A model generated the notes under the pieces. That model did no database searches and was not told the origin of the DNA. It saw only the letters and a program-made list of their open reading frames with translations. A program made the position numbers and the translations under genes. Source: an uncultured Mycoplasmatota bacterium (lineage in GTDB: Bacteria; Bacillota_I; Bacilli_A; RF39; UBA660). From it: a stretch of DNA of 64,000 nt. The DNA lies in NCBI GenBank assembly GCA_900547225.1, contig URFW01000001.1, forward strand, positions 124,001 through 188,000. The letters run 5' to 3'. This document shows positions 34,888 to 43,120 of the stretch, in pieces (within the stretch, counting starts at the first letter, position 1; each line of letters begins with the position of its first letter).

Positions 34888-35100
34888 ATATTTAAATTGA
34901 TGATGAAGATTAGTAGTTAGTTTTATTTATTTTATAGAGAGTTACCATTTGGTGGAAGGTAATAAATAATTGCTAATGAATCTACTTCTAAGACGAATGA
35001 GCTAAAATTCATTCGCGGGTAAAACCGTTATGTAAATTAAGAATAAGCTTGGATGGCACCGTGGTTAACATCACTCCAACGTTAGGGCTTATTCTTTTTA
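34888..35100 (+). promoter_or_regulatory. T-box riboswitch, serine specific (UCU specifier)
   Basis: The leader binds uncharged tRNA and then lets transcription pass. Stem I starts at about 34902: GAAG (34905-34908) pairs with CTTC near 34985, framing an internal loop with AGTAG on the 5' side and GAA-TCT-A on the 3' side, so the specifier is TCT (34981-34983), serine. The distal AGAGAG...GGTGGAAGG elements are present. The T-box bulge reads TGGATGGCACCGTGG (35050-35064), a variant of the consensus. Terminator AAGAATAAGC (35039-35048) with GCTTATTCTT (35087-35096) and a T run. The operon ends in serS, which fits the specifier. Confidence 0.9.
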
Positions 35101-35117
35101 TTTATAGGAGATATTTC

Positions 35118-35588
35118 ATGGATGAAAGAATAATATTAAATACGGATGGCAAAATAGATTTAACGATACCAAAAGATTTTGAAGAATATGATAATACGAT
35201 TGATATTTATTTGCATGGAACGGATGAACTTGTTGGAATGATATGGTTTGAAGATTTTTCGGATGATGAGTTTACTAAGTATTATGGTAATGTTGGTTAT
35301 GTGATTAAAGAAAAGTTTAGAAGAAAAGGTTATGCATTTTCAGCGCTTAAACTATTAAAAAAAGTCTTGCTTGATAATGATATTGATAAAATGATATTTA
35401 GTATATTTCCAAATAATATTGCTTCTTGTAAAACGGTGGAAAAATTAGGTGCCAGAATACTTTGCTATAGAAACGTACCTAAGAATCATTCTTTGTATAA
35501 TTTTTCCGAAAATCAAGTAGTAATATATGAATATAACATTGAAAGGAATAGTAAATATGAGGAAGATAAAACTAAAAAGCATTTATAG
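35118..35588 (+). CDS. GNAT-family N-acetyltransferase
   Basis: A 156-residue acetyltransferase. YVIKEKFRRKGYAFSALKLLKKVLL near 62-86 is the acetyl-CoA loop and helix, and NIASCKTVEKLGARIL near 103-118 the conserved C-terminal motif. Substrate unknown. It is the first gene behind the serine T-box, so it would be induced when charged tRNA-Ser falls. ATG 35118 follows AGGAGATAT; the longer open frame upstream runs through the T-box and is not coding. The next gene starts inside its 3' end. Confidence 0.82.
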   Translation: MDERIILNTDGKIDLTIPKDFEEYDNTIDIYLHGTDELVGMIWFEDFSDDEFTKYYGNVGYVIKEKFRRKGYAFSALKLLKKVLLDNDIDKMIFSIFPNNIASCKTVEKLGARILCYRNVPKNHSLYNFSENQVVIYEYNIERNSKYEEDKTKKHL

Positions 35589-35796
35589 ACATTTTAAGGG
35601 TAACTTATATTTGGTAGAAGATTTAGCAGTTCACTCGGAAACAGGGGAAATACTTGTAATATATAGACACTTGTATGATGATTGTGCTTGTTTTGCAAGA
35701 CCACTTGATATGTTTTTATCAGAAGTTGACCATGAAAAGTATCCTGATGTAAAACAAAAATATAGGTTTGAAGAGGTTATAATACCTAAAAAATAA
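35557..35796 (+). CDS. DUF1653 family protein
   Basis: A 79-residue protein matching DUF1653: YRHFKGNLYLVEDLAVHSETGE, then VIYRHLYDD, RPLDMFLSEVD and QKYRFEEV, the closing motif. The family is small, single-domain and of unknown function. ATG 35557 follows GAAAGGAATAG and overlaps the acetyltransferase gene by 32 bases in another frame, so translation is coupled. Second gene of the T-box operon. Confidence 0.85.
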   Translation: MRKIKLKSIYRHFKGNLYLVEDLAVHSETGEILVIYRHLYDDCACFARPLDMFLSEVDHEKYPDVKQKYRFEEVIIPKK

Positions 35797-35807
35797 AAGG
35801 AGGACAT

Positions 35808-36308
35808 ATGTTAAAAGAATACTTAACAGAAGAAAAGTATGAAGAATTAAAAGAAAGTAATGATATGATTTATAAGGCTTTAGAATTATCATTAGAGTTA
35901 TTTAAAAGCGACACTGATAAAGGCGGATTTCCTTACGTTCTTCATCTATTTTACGTATATAAAAACGTTTTAGAAAAAGAAGAAAAGGTAGTAGCACTAC
36001 TTCACGATGTTATTGAAGATAAAAACGTAACTAAAGAAGATTTATTAGAAATTGGTTTTCCAAGCAAAATAGTAAGTGATATATTAGTACTAACTAGAAG
36101 AAAAGACGTAAGTTATGATGCTTATATAGATAACATAATAAAAACCGGTAGTAAAGAGGCTTTAGAAGTAAAACTAGCAGATTTAAAAAATAACATAGAT
36201 TTAACTAGGATAAAAAATCCTTCCGTAAAAGATTATGAAAGAGTAGAAAAAAGGTATATGCCTTCTTATGAAAAAATACTAAATAGATTAAAGGAGATAG
36301 AAAAATGA
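35808..36308 (+). CDS. HD-domain phosphohydrolase (RelA/SpoT-hydrolase-like)
   Basis: A 166-residue stand-alone HD domain of the kind seen in small (p)ppGpp hydrolases. His47 in YVLHLFYVY, HDVIED near 66-71 and KLADLKNNIDLTRI near 122-135 give the metal-binding pattern, close to Rel (HDVVEDT, KLADRLHNM) but with Lys for Arg. Preceded by AAGGAGG; the last 4 bases overlap serS (ATGA). A hydrolase for an alarmone under control of tRNA-Ser charging would be logical, but substrate is not shown. Confidence 0.8.
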   Translation: MLKEYLTEEKYEELKESNDMIYKALELSLELFKSDTDKGGFPYVLHLFYVYKNVLEKEEKVVALLHDVIEDKNVTKEDLLEIGFPSKIVSDILVLTRRKDVSYDAYIDNIIKTGSKEALEVKLADLKNNIDLTRIKNPSVKDYERVEKRYMPSYEKILNRLKEIEK

Positions 36309-37597
36309 TAGATATTAAATTAATAAGAGAAAACAAAGAATTAGTAAAAGAAAATATTAAAAAGAAGTTTCAAGATAAGAAATTACCACTTGTTGATGAA
36401 GTTTATGATATGGACATAAAGTATCGTAAGATAAAAACAGAAGCTGATGAAAAAAGAAGTAAGATTAACTCTTTAAGTAAAGAAATAGGAAATCTTATGC
36501 GCAATAAAGATATAGATGGTGCAAACAAAATAAAAAATGAAGTTGCATCTATTAAAGAATCTATTCCGGAAATTGAAAAAGAAGAGGAAATGCTTGAAAA
36601 AGAAATAAAAGAAAGAATGATGGTAATACCAAACATAATAGCAAACGACGTTCCAATTGGAGAAGATGACTCTAAAAACGTTGAAGAAGGAAGATTTGGA
36701 GAACCTAAAGTGCCTTCTTATGAAATTCCATATCATTCAGATATAATGGCTTCATTTAACGGATTAGATAAGGATGCTGCTGCAAGAGTATCTGGTAATG
36801 GTTTTTACTATTTAATGGGAGATATTGCACGTCTTCATTCAGCTGTATTAGCATACGCAAGAGACTTTATGATAGATAAGGGATTTACATACTGCATTCC
36901 ACCATATATGATTCATTCTGATGCGGTTGATGGAGTTATGTCGTTTGAAGAAAAAGAAGCTATGATGTATAAAATAGAAGGTGAAGATTTATACTTAATA
37001 GGTACGTCAGAACACTCTATGATAGCTAAGTTTAAAGATCAATTATTAACGGAAGATATGCTTCCTATTACAATGACATCATATTCTCCTTGCTTTAGAA
37101 AAGAAGTTGGAGCACACGGAATAGAAGAACGTGGAGTATATAGAATTCACCAGTTTGAAAAGCAAGAAATGGTAGTAGTATGTAAACCAGAAGATAGTGA
37201 GTCTTGGTATAACAAGATGTGGAATTATTCTGTTGAATTATTTAGAAGCCTTGATATTCCAGTTAGAAAACTTGTTTGCTGTTCTGGAGATTTAGCAGAC
37301 CTTAAATATAGATCTTGCGATATAGAAGCTTGGAGTCCTAGACAACAAAAATACTTTGAGGTATGTTCATGTTCTAATCTTACTGATGCACAAGCAAGAA
37401 GACTTGGTATACGTTATAAAAAGTCTGATGGAACAAAAGAGTTTGCACATACTTTAAACAATACCGTTATCGCTCCTCCTAGAATGTTAATTGCATTTTT
37501 AGAAAACAATTTACAAGAAGATGGAAGTGTTCTTATACCAGAAAAATTAAGACCTTATATGGGTGGTAAGGATAAACTTATTCCGGCAAATAAATAA
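36305..37597 (+). CDS. serS: Seryl-tRNA synthetase
   Basis: SerRS charges tRNA-Ser. The 430-residue protein has the N-terminal coiled-coil arm (about 30-105) that grips the long variable arm of tRNA-Ser, then a class II core with GTSEHSMIAKF (near 233), motif 2 CFRKEVGAHGIEERGVYRIHQFEK (near 263-286) and motif 3 NNTVIAPPRMLIAFLENN (near 385). Motif 3 is the APPR form found in part of the family. Ribosome site AAAGGAG; coupled to the HD gene. Controlled by the serine T-box 1.2 kb upstream. Confidence 0.96.
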   Translation: MIDIKLIRENKELVKENIKKKFQDKKLPLVDEVYDMDIKYRKIKTEADEKRSKINSLSKEIGNLMRNKDIDGANKIKNEVASIKESIPEIEKEEEMLEKEIKERMMVIPNIIANDVPIGEDDSKNVEEGRFGEPKVPSYEIPYHSDIMASFNGLDKDAAARVSGNGFYYLMGDIARLHSAVLAYARDFMIDKGFTYCIPPYMIHSDAVDGVMSFEEKEAMMYKIEGEDLYLIGTSEHSMIAKFKDQLLTEDMLPITMTSYSPCFRKEVGAHGIEERGVYRIHQFEKQEMVVVCKPEDSESWYNKMWNYSVELFRSLDIPVRKLVCCSGDLADLKYRSCDIEAWSPRQQKYFEVCSCSNLTDAQARRLGIRYKKSDGTKEFAHTLNNTVIAPPRMLIAFLENNLQEDGSVLIPEKLRPYMGGKDKLIPANK

Positions 37598-37618
37598 AAG
37601 GATTAATTCCTTTTTTTA
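37596..37618 (+). terminator. Terminator after serS
   Basis: 7-bp stem AAAAGGA/TCCTTTT with a short loop, then T run. Confidence 0.6.
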
Positions 37619-37678
37619 TTTGTGTTAAATTTAATTTTATGATATCATACTTTCTATTAGAAAAAGAGTGATTGAAAA

Positions 37679-38146
37679 ATGAGATACTATGTTGATAAAG
37701 ACACCATGGATTTTTTAGAAGAAAACGTAGAAGCAGTAATCTATTTGCTTAAAAAAGCATATATTAGTACTAAAGAGTATTATAAAGGAAAAGCTCTTTC
37801 TGATTTTCTTTACTTTAATACTTATAAAACATTTACTAATGGATATTGTTTTTATTTTTCAAGAATGCTTAAAAGCATTTATAAAAATGCTTGTTTTGTT
37901 TCATGTGATAAATATTATGCTCATATAAGTCATATATTTATTAAGATAAAAGGTGATATTTATGACGTATATGGTAAAAGAAACATAAGTAAATATGAAA
38001 AGTTAGAAAATAAAGAATTAGAAAAAATAGGTTTAAATCACATTGAAGTAGAAAGTGAAATATATGAAACATTTAAGATGTATTTTCATAAGTATTTAGA
38101 TTTGTATGTGAGCTATAACAAGCTTTTTATCAAGAAAAAACATTAA
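37679..38146 (+). CDS. Hypothetical protein, possible papain-like fold
   Basis: A 155-residue protein. NGYCFYFSRMLKSIY (Cys57), ISHIFIKI (His85) and DIYDVYG (Asp96) fall in the Cys-His-Asp order and strand context of papain-like or transglutaminase-like enzymes, where the His-bearing strand reads 'HxFxxI' and the Asp sits in 'yDxyG'. No wider similarity is recognised, so this is a motif-level guess. No signal peptide or helix. Start ATG follows a weak GAGTGAT. Confidence 0.5.
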   Translation: MRYYVDKDTMDFLEENVEAVIYLLKKAYISTKEYYKGKALSDFLYFNTYKTFTNGYCFYFSRMLKSIYKNACFVSCDKYYAHISHIFIKIKGDIYDVYGKRNISKYEKLENKELEKIGLNHIEVESEIYETFKMYFHKYLDLYVSYNKLFIKKKH

Positions 38147-38197
38147 AAATTATTAAAAAAACTTGCATTATTTAAAAAAATGTGGTAAATTCTTTCT

Positions 38198-38222
38198 ATC
38201 GCTATTTTTTATAGTGATTTTA
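38198..38222 (+). terminator. Leader hairpin before tandem pair member 1
   Basis: ATCGCTAT pairs with ATAGTGAT (one G-T pair) around five T, with TTT after. May be an attenuator, or a terminator of the upstream gene. Confidence 0.4.
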
Positions 38223-38263
38223 ATTTGGCTTTAATTTTATTATATAAAGAAAGGAGAAATACA

Positions 38264-38533
38264 ATGTTAAAAGAACAAAAGCTTATAAGTTATCTTGTTG
38301 TTCGTGAAAAAGTATCTACGGGTTATTTAAGTAAATTTAATATTGCTAAAGATGATTTTAATTCTTTACTTGTACCTAACAATGCAGAATTAAGAAGATA
38401 CTATGATGAAGAATATAAGCGTGCACTAACAAAAGTTATGGATGACGAATACGTAGGAATAACCTTTGATAACTTAGATGCAATTAAGGAAGCATTAGAA
38501 GAAAAAGAAAAAGCAAAATCACTTGCTATGTAA
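38264..38533 (+). CDS. Small protein, member 1 of a tandem pair
   Basis: An 89-residue helical, charged protein. Its C-terminal half shares RYYD-x-x-YK-x-A...VM-D/E-DEYVGITFDNL with the next gene, so the two are paralogues. I do not know the family. ATG 38264 follows AAGGAGAA. About 45 bases upstream is a hairpin (38198-38218) with T-rich tail. A -35/-10 pair, TTGCAT and TAAATT at 17 bases, lies at 38163-38191. Confidence 0.65.
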   Translation: MLKEQKLISYLVVREKVSTGYLSKFNIAKDDFNSLLVPNNAELRRYYDEEYKRALTKVMDDEYVGITFDNLDAIKEALEEKEKAKSLAM

Positions 38534-38637
38534 AAGAAGTGGTTTGTTTTTTTTTTATTTCAGATAATGATTAATACTGATAAATATTAATTACAAAATT
38601 ATGAAAAATAACACGATTCGACATATTTTTTTAATTA

Positions 38638-38667
38638 AAATCACTATAATACTATTGTGATTTTTTT
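38638..38667 (+). terminator. Hairpin before tandem pair member 2
   Basis: AAATCAC (38638-38644) pairs with GTGATTT (38657-38663), T run after. It ends 24 bases before the ATG. A TATAAT (38645-38650) lies in the loop. Confidence 0.5.
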
Positions 38668-38690
38668 ATTTGAGAAAGGAATAAGTAGTT

Positions 38691-38906
38691 ATGAAAACAG
38701 AAATTGAATTATTAAATTATTTAAAAAAATTTATTATAAGTAAGGAGATATTTAACATAAATATTAAACCTCGCAATATAGATATACTAAAAAGATATTA
38801 TGATGATAATTATAAAAAGGCTTCTATATTAGTTATGGAAGATGAATATGTAGGTATTACGTTTGATAATTTAGAAAAAATAAATACTTTAATTAAAAAA
38901 AGTTAG
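38691..38906 (+). CDS. Small protein, member 2 of a tandem pair
   Basis: A 71-residue paralogue of the protein encoded at 38264. The shared core is KRYYDDNYKKAS...VMEDEYVGITFDNLEKI; the N-terminal third has diverged and the C-terminal tail is shorter. ATG follows GAAAGGAATAAG. A hairpin stands between the two genes, so they may be transcribed separately. Function unknown. Confidence 0.65.
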   Translation: MKTEIELLNYLKKFIISKEIFNINIKPRNIDILKRYYDDNYKKASILVMEDEYVGITFDNLEKINTLIKKS

Positions 38907-38950
38907 TTAAAATACGTTTATTATAGTATAATTATTACGAGGTGTTATAT

Positions 38951-40303
38951 ATGTTTGAAAATAATAAAATATTTATATTAGGATTTGCAAGAAGTGGTTA
39001 TGAAGCTGCTAAATTTTTAATAAAAAGAGGAAATGAAGTTTTAATAAATGATGGTAAAGATGAAAGTAAGGTAGATAAGGATAAACTAAAAGAACTAAAA
39101 GATCTAGGAGTTAAGTTTTTCTTTGGTTCACATCCAGATGACTTATTAGATGAAAGTTATGATTATTTAATTAAGAATCCAGGAGTTCCAATACATCATA
39201 AATATATAGAAAAAGCAAAAGAACTTAAAATAGAAGTTATAAATGAAGTAGAAATGGCTTATAGATTATTACCAAAAGACGTTACGTTAGTTTCTATTAC
39301 TGGTACTAATGGTAAGACAACAACTACAACACTTACTTACGAAATGATTAAAGAAGAAGAAGGTATTAGATGCCATTTAGCAGGAAATATAGGATACCCT
39401 TTATGTAGTTTTTTAGATAAATTACAAAAGGGTGATGTAATTGTTATGGAAACATCTTGCCAGCAACTTAATAACGTAAAAGAATTTAAACCTCATATAG
39501 CAGTTATGACTAATTTATCAGAAGCTCACGTTGACTTTTTTGATAATAGTTATAGTAAGTATAAAGACGTTAAAACAAAGATATTTAAAAATCAAACAAA
39601 AGATGATATTGCAATTCTTAATTTAGAAAATGATGAAGTATTAAAACAAACAAAAGATATTAAGTCTAAGAAGTTATATTTCTCATCAAAGAAAAAGGCT
39701 GATTGTTACTTAAAAGATGATATTATTTATTATAATAATGAAGAAGTACTTGATACTAATAAAATGATTATAGTAGGTAACCATAATAAAGAAAACGTAA
39801 TGGCATCTATTATGGTAGCAAAAGAATTTAACGTATCAAATGATACAATTAGAAAAGTTGCTTACAATTTTAAAGGTGTTGAGCACAGACTAGAATTTTC
39901 TGGAGAAATAGATGGTGTTAAGTATTATAATGATACTGAAGCAACTAACATTAAATGTACTCAAATTGCACTTTCTTCATTTAATAAACCAACTATAATA
40001 ATATTAGGCGGATTAGAAAGAGGACAAGATTTTAATGAACTTACACCATATATGAAAAACGTTAAAGCAGTTTTAGCAATTGGTGAGTGTAGAAAAAGAG
40101 TAGAAGACTATGCAAAAAGTTTAAAAATCCCTGTTTATACACATGAATTTTTAAAAGATGCTATGAAAGAAATAGAAGGTATTAAAAAAAGTGGAGATGT
40201 TGTTCTTTTATCTCCGGCATCAGCATCTTGGGATCAATATAAAGAATGTGAAATTAGAGGAAAAGAATTTAAAGACTACGTAAAAACATTAAAAGAGGCA
40301 TAA
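38951..40303 (+). CDS. murD: UDP-N-acetylmuramoylalanine--D-glutamate ligase
   Basis: MurD adds D-Glu to UDP-MurNAc-L-Ala with ATP. The 450-residue protein has the N-terminal ILGFARSGYEAAKFL loop, the ATP loop GTNGKTTTTT near 119, the ETSCQQL stretch, NLSEAHVDFF near 180, NDTEATNIKCTQIAL near 318 and the closing LLSPASASWDQYKECEIRGKEFK, all MurD-like. ATG 38951 follows ACGAGGTG; GTG 38942 is in that site. It is alone rather than in a dcw cluster. A terminator follows. Confidence 0.95.
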   Translation: MFENNKIFILGFARSGYEAAKFLIKRGNEVLINDGKDESKVDKDKLKELKDLGVKFFFGSHPDDLLDESYDYLIKNPGVPIHHKYIEKAKELKIEVINEVEMAYRLLPKDVTLVSITGTNGKTTTTTLTYEMIKEEEGIRCHLAGNIGYPLCSFLDKLQKGDVIVMETSCQQLNNVKEFKPHIAVMTNLSEAHVDFFDNSYSKYKDVKTKIFKNQTKDDIAILNLENDEVLKQTKDIKSKKLYFSSKKKADCYLKDDIIYYNNEEVLDTNKMIIVGNHNKENVMASIMVAKEFNVSNDTIRKVAYNFKGVEHRLEFSGEIDGVKYYNDTEATNIKCTQIALSSFNKPTIIILGGLERGQDFNELTPYMKNVKAVLAIGECRKRVEDYAKSLKIPVYTHEFLKDAMKEIEGIKKSGDVVLLSPASASWDQYKECEIRGKEFKDYVKTLKEA

Positions 40304-40317
40304 AAATGCCTTTTTTA
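40291..40317 (+). terminator. Terminator after murD
   Basis: AGGCAT/ATGCCT stem with 4-base loop overlapping the stop codon, then T run. Confidence 0.75.
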
Positions 40318-40318
40318 T

Positions 40319-40346
40319 TTGACAAAAAAGTTAAGATATGTATAAT
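40319..40346 (+). promoter_or_regulatory. Consensus promoter
   Basis: Perfect TTGACA (40319-40324) and TATAAT (40341-40346) at a 16-base spacer, 25 bases before the ATG at 40371. Confidence 0.8.
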
Positions 40347-40370
40347 AGCTTTAATGAAAAGAGGGGTTTT

Positions 40371-41639
40371 ATGAGTTTGGAACAGGAATTACTACTATAT
40401 GGTATACAAAACTTTTGTTTTAACACAAGGTTTAATTGTACTGAGGAAAGAAAGAGAATAATATTTGAATATTATAAACCTATTTTTGAAAAGAATTTAT
40501 CAAAAAATTATGATGTGGAAATAACAAGTGAGATTGATTTAATATTAAAAGACTTAATAGATTATTATTACGAAAATGGTTTAAATACAAAAATCGATGA
40601 TTTTTTAAGAAGAAAGGCAAAGGTTGTTTTAAGCGATAAAAGAATGAATTTTGATGATGCTATTTTTGAAAATGAAGATAAGATAAGATTGCATTATACG
40701 CTTTTTTTATTCAAAAAGATGAAAAAAGTTAATAAAAATCATGTATTAGCTGATGATGAAGTTTTAAAATTATCAGTTGACATTATAAATCAGTTATTAA
40801 ATTCTTACGTTAAGTCTGATAAATCTTCATTGGTAAATAATTATTTTAATTCCCTCATAAGAAGAAAAATTCTTTGTTATGAAAATGAAGAAAAATTGAT
40901 ATATGATTATTGTATTAGATTTGGTCCAACGAAAGATATAGTTAATTATTTTTATGAAAAATGTGTTAGCTATGAAGAATTAGCAGGCTATGACTTAACT
41001 GAAAAAGAATACTTGATTTTAATAGAAGAAATTCTAAATAATATAAATTCACTTCACTTTGTTTTCAAAACAAAGTTAATAGAAAAGGTAAGAAAAATTA
41101 ATAAGGAATGCAAAGACGATAGATTAGATATTATTGAAGAAATAAGGTACGGAAACTTTGATAATGTTGAATTGCTTAGATGTTTGTATTCAAATATTAT
41201 AGATTTAGTGTTTGATAAGTTTAAGGATAAAGTTTATGTTTCAAATGAAGAATTTAAAAAGATATTAAAACAGAAATATGATGAATATTTTGATAAAACC
41301 GTAGTCAAATTGTATAATGATGGCAACATTAATTTTCAAAGATACATAAATGTTAGACTTTCAAATTTTTGCAAGACCAATAAGAGATTAAATTCTAACT
41401 TTTTTGTAGATGAAGAAGAAAAGGATCAAACTATTAGAAATAATGAAAGTTTAATTGATGTAGTATTTAAAAGATACAAGAAAAAAATTAGTCCTTCTGA
41501 CGTATTAGAGGATATCATAATAGAATCATATTATAAAAGCGCAGAAGAGTATTTTAAAATCAAGAGAAAAAGAGATTTTGCATCATACGTAGATTATAAA
41601 ATGAACTCTTACGTTAAAAAAATGAATTTGAATAAATAA
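40371..41639 (+). CDS. Hypothetical protein with about five degenerate repeats
   Basis: A 422-residue all-helical, soluble protein with no family I recognise. By eye it contains about five repeats of 55-65 residues (roughly 32-87, 107-167, 177-243, 272-336 and 363-418). Each starts with a Tyr/Phe-rich helix, has a 'V/I-S/T-x-x-E/D' turn and ends in a basic helix such as DDFLRRKAK, NYFNSLIRRKI, RYINVRLSNFCK or SYVDYKMNSYVKK. The ends vaguely resemble the 'F..Y....I' helices of sigma-factor region 2, without any promoter-binding motif. ATG 40371 follows GAGGGG and a consensus promoter. Confidence 0.65.
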   Translation: MSLEQELLLYGIQNFCFNTRFNCTEERKRIIFEYYKPIFEKNLSKNYDVEITSEIDLILKDLIDYYYENGLNTKIDDFLRRKAKVVLSDKRMNFDDAIFENEDKIRLHYTLFLFKKMKKVNKNHVLADDEVLKLSVDIINQLLNSYVKSDKSSLVNNYFNSLIRRKILCYENEEKLIYDYCIRFGPTKDIVNYFYEKCVSYEELAGYDLTEKEYLILIEEILNNINSLHFVFKTKLIEKVRKINKECKDDRLDIIEEIRYGNFDNVELLRCLYSNIIDLVFDKFKDKVYVSNEEFKKILKQKYDEYFDKTVVKLYNDGNINFQRYINVRLSNFCKTNKRLNSNFFVDEEEKDQTIRNNESLIDVVFKRYKKKISPSDVLEDIIIESYYKSAEEYFKIKRKRDFASYVDYKMNSYVKKMNLNK

Positions 41640-41692
41640 AATAACAAATTCTTTTTTTTGTGTTATACTATTTTAAGAAATGAGTGATTGAT

Positions 41693-43120
41693 ATGTTAAA
41701 ACCAAATTATAAAGAAGCTAAAAAAAGAACTAAAGAAGATATAAAAGTATTAAGAAATGAATATAAAATTCCAGATGAAGTTAAAAACTTGGGAGAAAAT
41801 AAAAAGTACTTTATTAAGACTTATGGTTGTCAAATGAACGAGCACGATAGCGAGGTAATATCCGCAATATTAGAAGATATGAAGTTCACCAAAACAGATG
41901 ATTATGAAGATGCTGACTTAATTATTTTAAATACTTGTGCCATTAGAGAAAACGCACATAATAAAACTTTTGGAATGCTTGGTAGAATAAAGCACTTAAA
42001 GCAGGATAAACCTAATTTAATGGTTGGACTTGCAGGATGTATGAGTCAGGAAGAAAGTGTAGTAGATGAAATAATTAATAAGTATAAATGGATGGATTTT
42101 GTATTTGGAACTCATAATATCTATAAGCTTCCAGAAATTTTAAAAGAACACATGAAAACTGAAAAACTAGAAGTTAACGTATGGTCTAACGAAGGAAACG
42201 TAATAGAAGGGCTTCCATCAAAAAGAGATTCTAAATATAAAGCATGGGTAAACATCATGTATGGTTGTGATAAGTTTTGTACGTACTGTATTGTTCCTTA
42301 TACAAGAGGTAAACAAAGAAGTAGAATGCCAGAAGATATAATAAGTGAAGTTAAAAAACTAAAAGAAAATGGATATATGGAAGTTACACTACTTGGTCAA
42401 AATGTTAATGCATATGGTAAAGATTTTAAAGATAGAAATTATAAAATGGAAAACTTACTTGAAGATGTTGCTAAAACAGGTATTGATAGAGTAAGATTTG
42501 TAACATCTCATCCTTGGGATTTTACTGACAATATGATTGATATAATTAAAAAGTACGATAATATTTGTAATTATATTCATCTTCCGGTACAATCAGGTTC
42601 GTCTAGAATATTAAAGCTTATGGGAAGACGTTATACCAAAGAATCATACTTAGAACTTTATAAAAAAATAAGAGAAAAATTAGGGGATAACGCATCTATT
42701 ACAACTGATATAATAGTAGGATTTCCGGGTGAAACAAATGAGGATTTTGAAGAAACTTTAAAACTTGCTAAAGAATGTAAGTATGATTCAGCTTTTACTT
42801 TTATTTATTCTCCAAGAGAAGGTACTCCAGCTGCTAAAATGGAAGATAACGTATCAAAAGAAGAAAAAGAACAAAGGCTATATAAACTTAATGAAATAAT
42901 AAATAAGTATGCTAAAGAAGCTAACGATAAATTAGTTGGAAAAGTTATGCCTGTTTTATTAGAAAACGTAAGCGAAAAAGATGAAAGCATGCTGGCAGGT
43001 TATACTGATACCATGAAATTAGTTAACGTTAAGGCGGATAAGAAATACATTGGTAAAATAGTAAACGTTAAAATTACTGATGCTAAAACTTGGAGCTTGG
43101 ATGGTAAGATAGATGAATGA
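41693..43120 (+). CDS. miaB: tRNA-2-methylthio-N6-dimethylallyladenosine synthase
   Basis: MiaB is a radical-SAM methylthiotransferase that modifies A37 of tRNAs reading UNN codons. The 475-residue protein has the N-terminal UPF0004 domain with three cluster Cys (YGCQMN, NTCAIRENA, AGCMSQ), the radical-SAM motif CDKFCTYC near 195, and the C-terminal TRAM domain. ATG 41693 follows GAGTGATTG. The next gene, a YlbF/YmcA protein, overlaps its end, a pairing also known from Bacillus (ymcB-ymcA). Confidence 0.95.
   Translation: MLKPNYKEAKKRTKEDIKVLRNEYKIPDEVKNLGENKKYFIKTYGCQMNEHDSEVISAILEDMKFTKTDDYEDADLIILNTCAIRENAHNKTFGMLGRIKHLKQDKPNLMVGLAGCMSQEESVVDEIINKYKWMDFVFGTHNIYKLPEILKEHMKTEKLEVNVWSNEGNVIEGLPSKRDSKYKAWVNIMYGCDKFCTYCIVPYTRGKQRSRMPEDIISEVKKLKENGYMEVTLLGQNVNAYGKDFKDRNYKMENLLEDVAKTGIDRVRFVTSHPWDFTDNMIDIIKKYDNICNYIHLPVQSGSSRILKLMGRRYTKESYLELYKKIREKLGDNASITTDIIVGFPGETNEDFEETLKLAKECKYDSAFTFIYSPREGTPAAKMEDNVSKEEKEQRLYKLNEIINKYAKEANDKLVGKVMPVLLENVSEKDESMLAGYTDTMKLVNVKADKKYIGKIVNVKITDAKTWSLDGKIDE

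Noticed and set aside
35049..35117. Open frame extending the acetyltransferase upstream
   Set aside because: It runs through the T-box and terminator, and the only good ribosome site is just before ATG 35118.
41641..41672. Hairpin between the repeat protein and miaB as terminator
   Set aside because: ATAACA/TGTTAT pair around a T-rich loop, with no T run after the stem; not a convincing terminator on the + strand.
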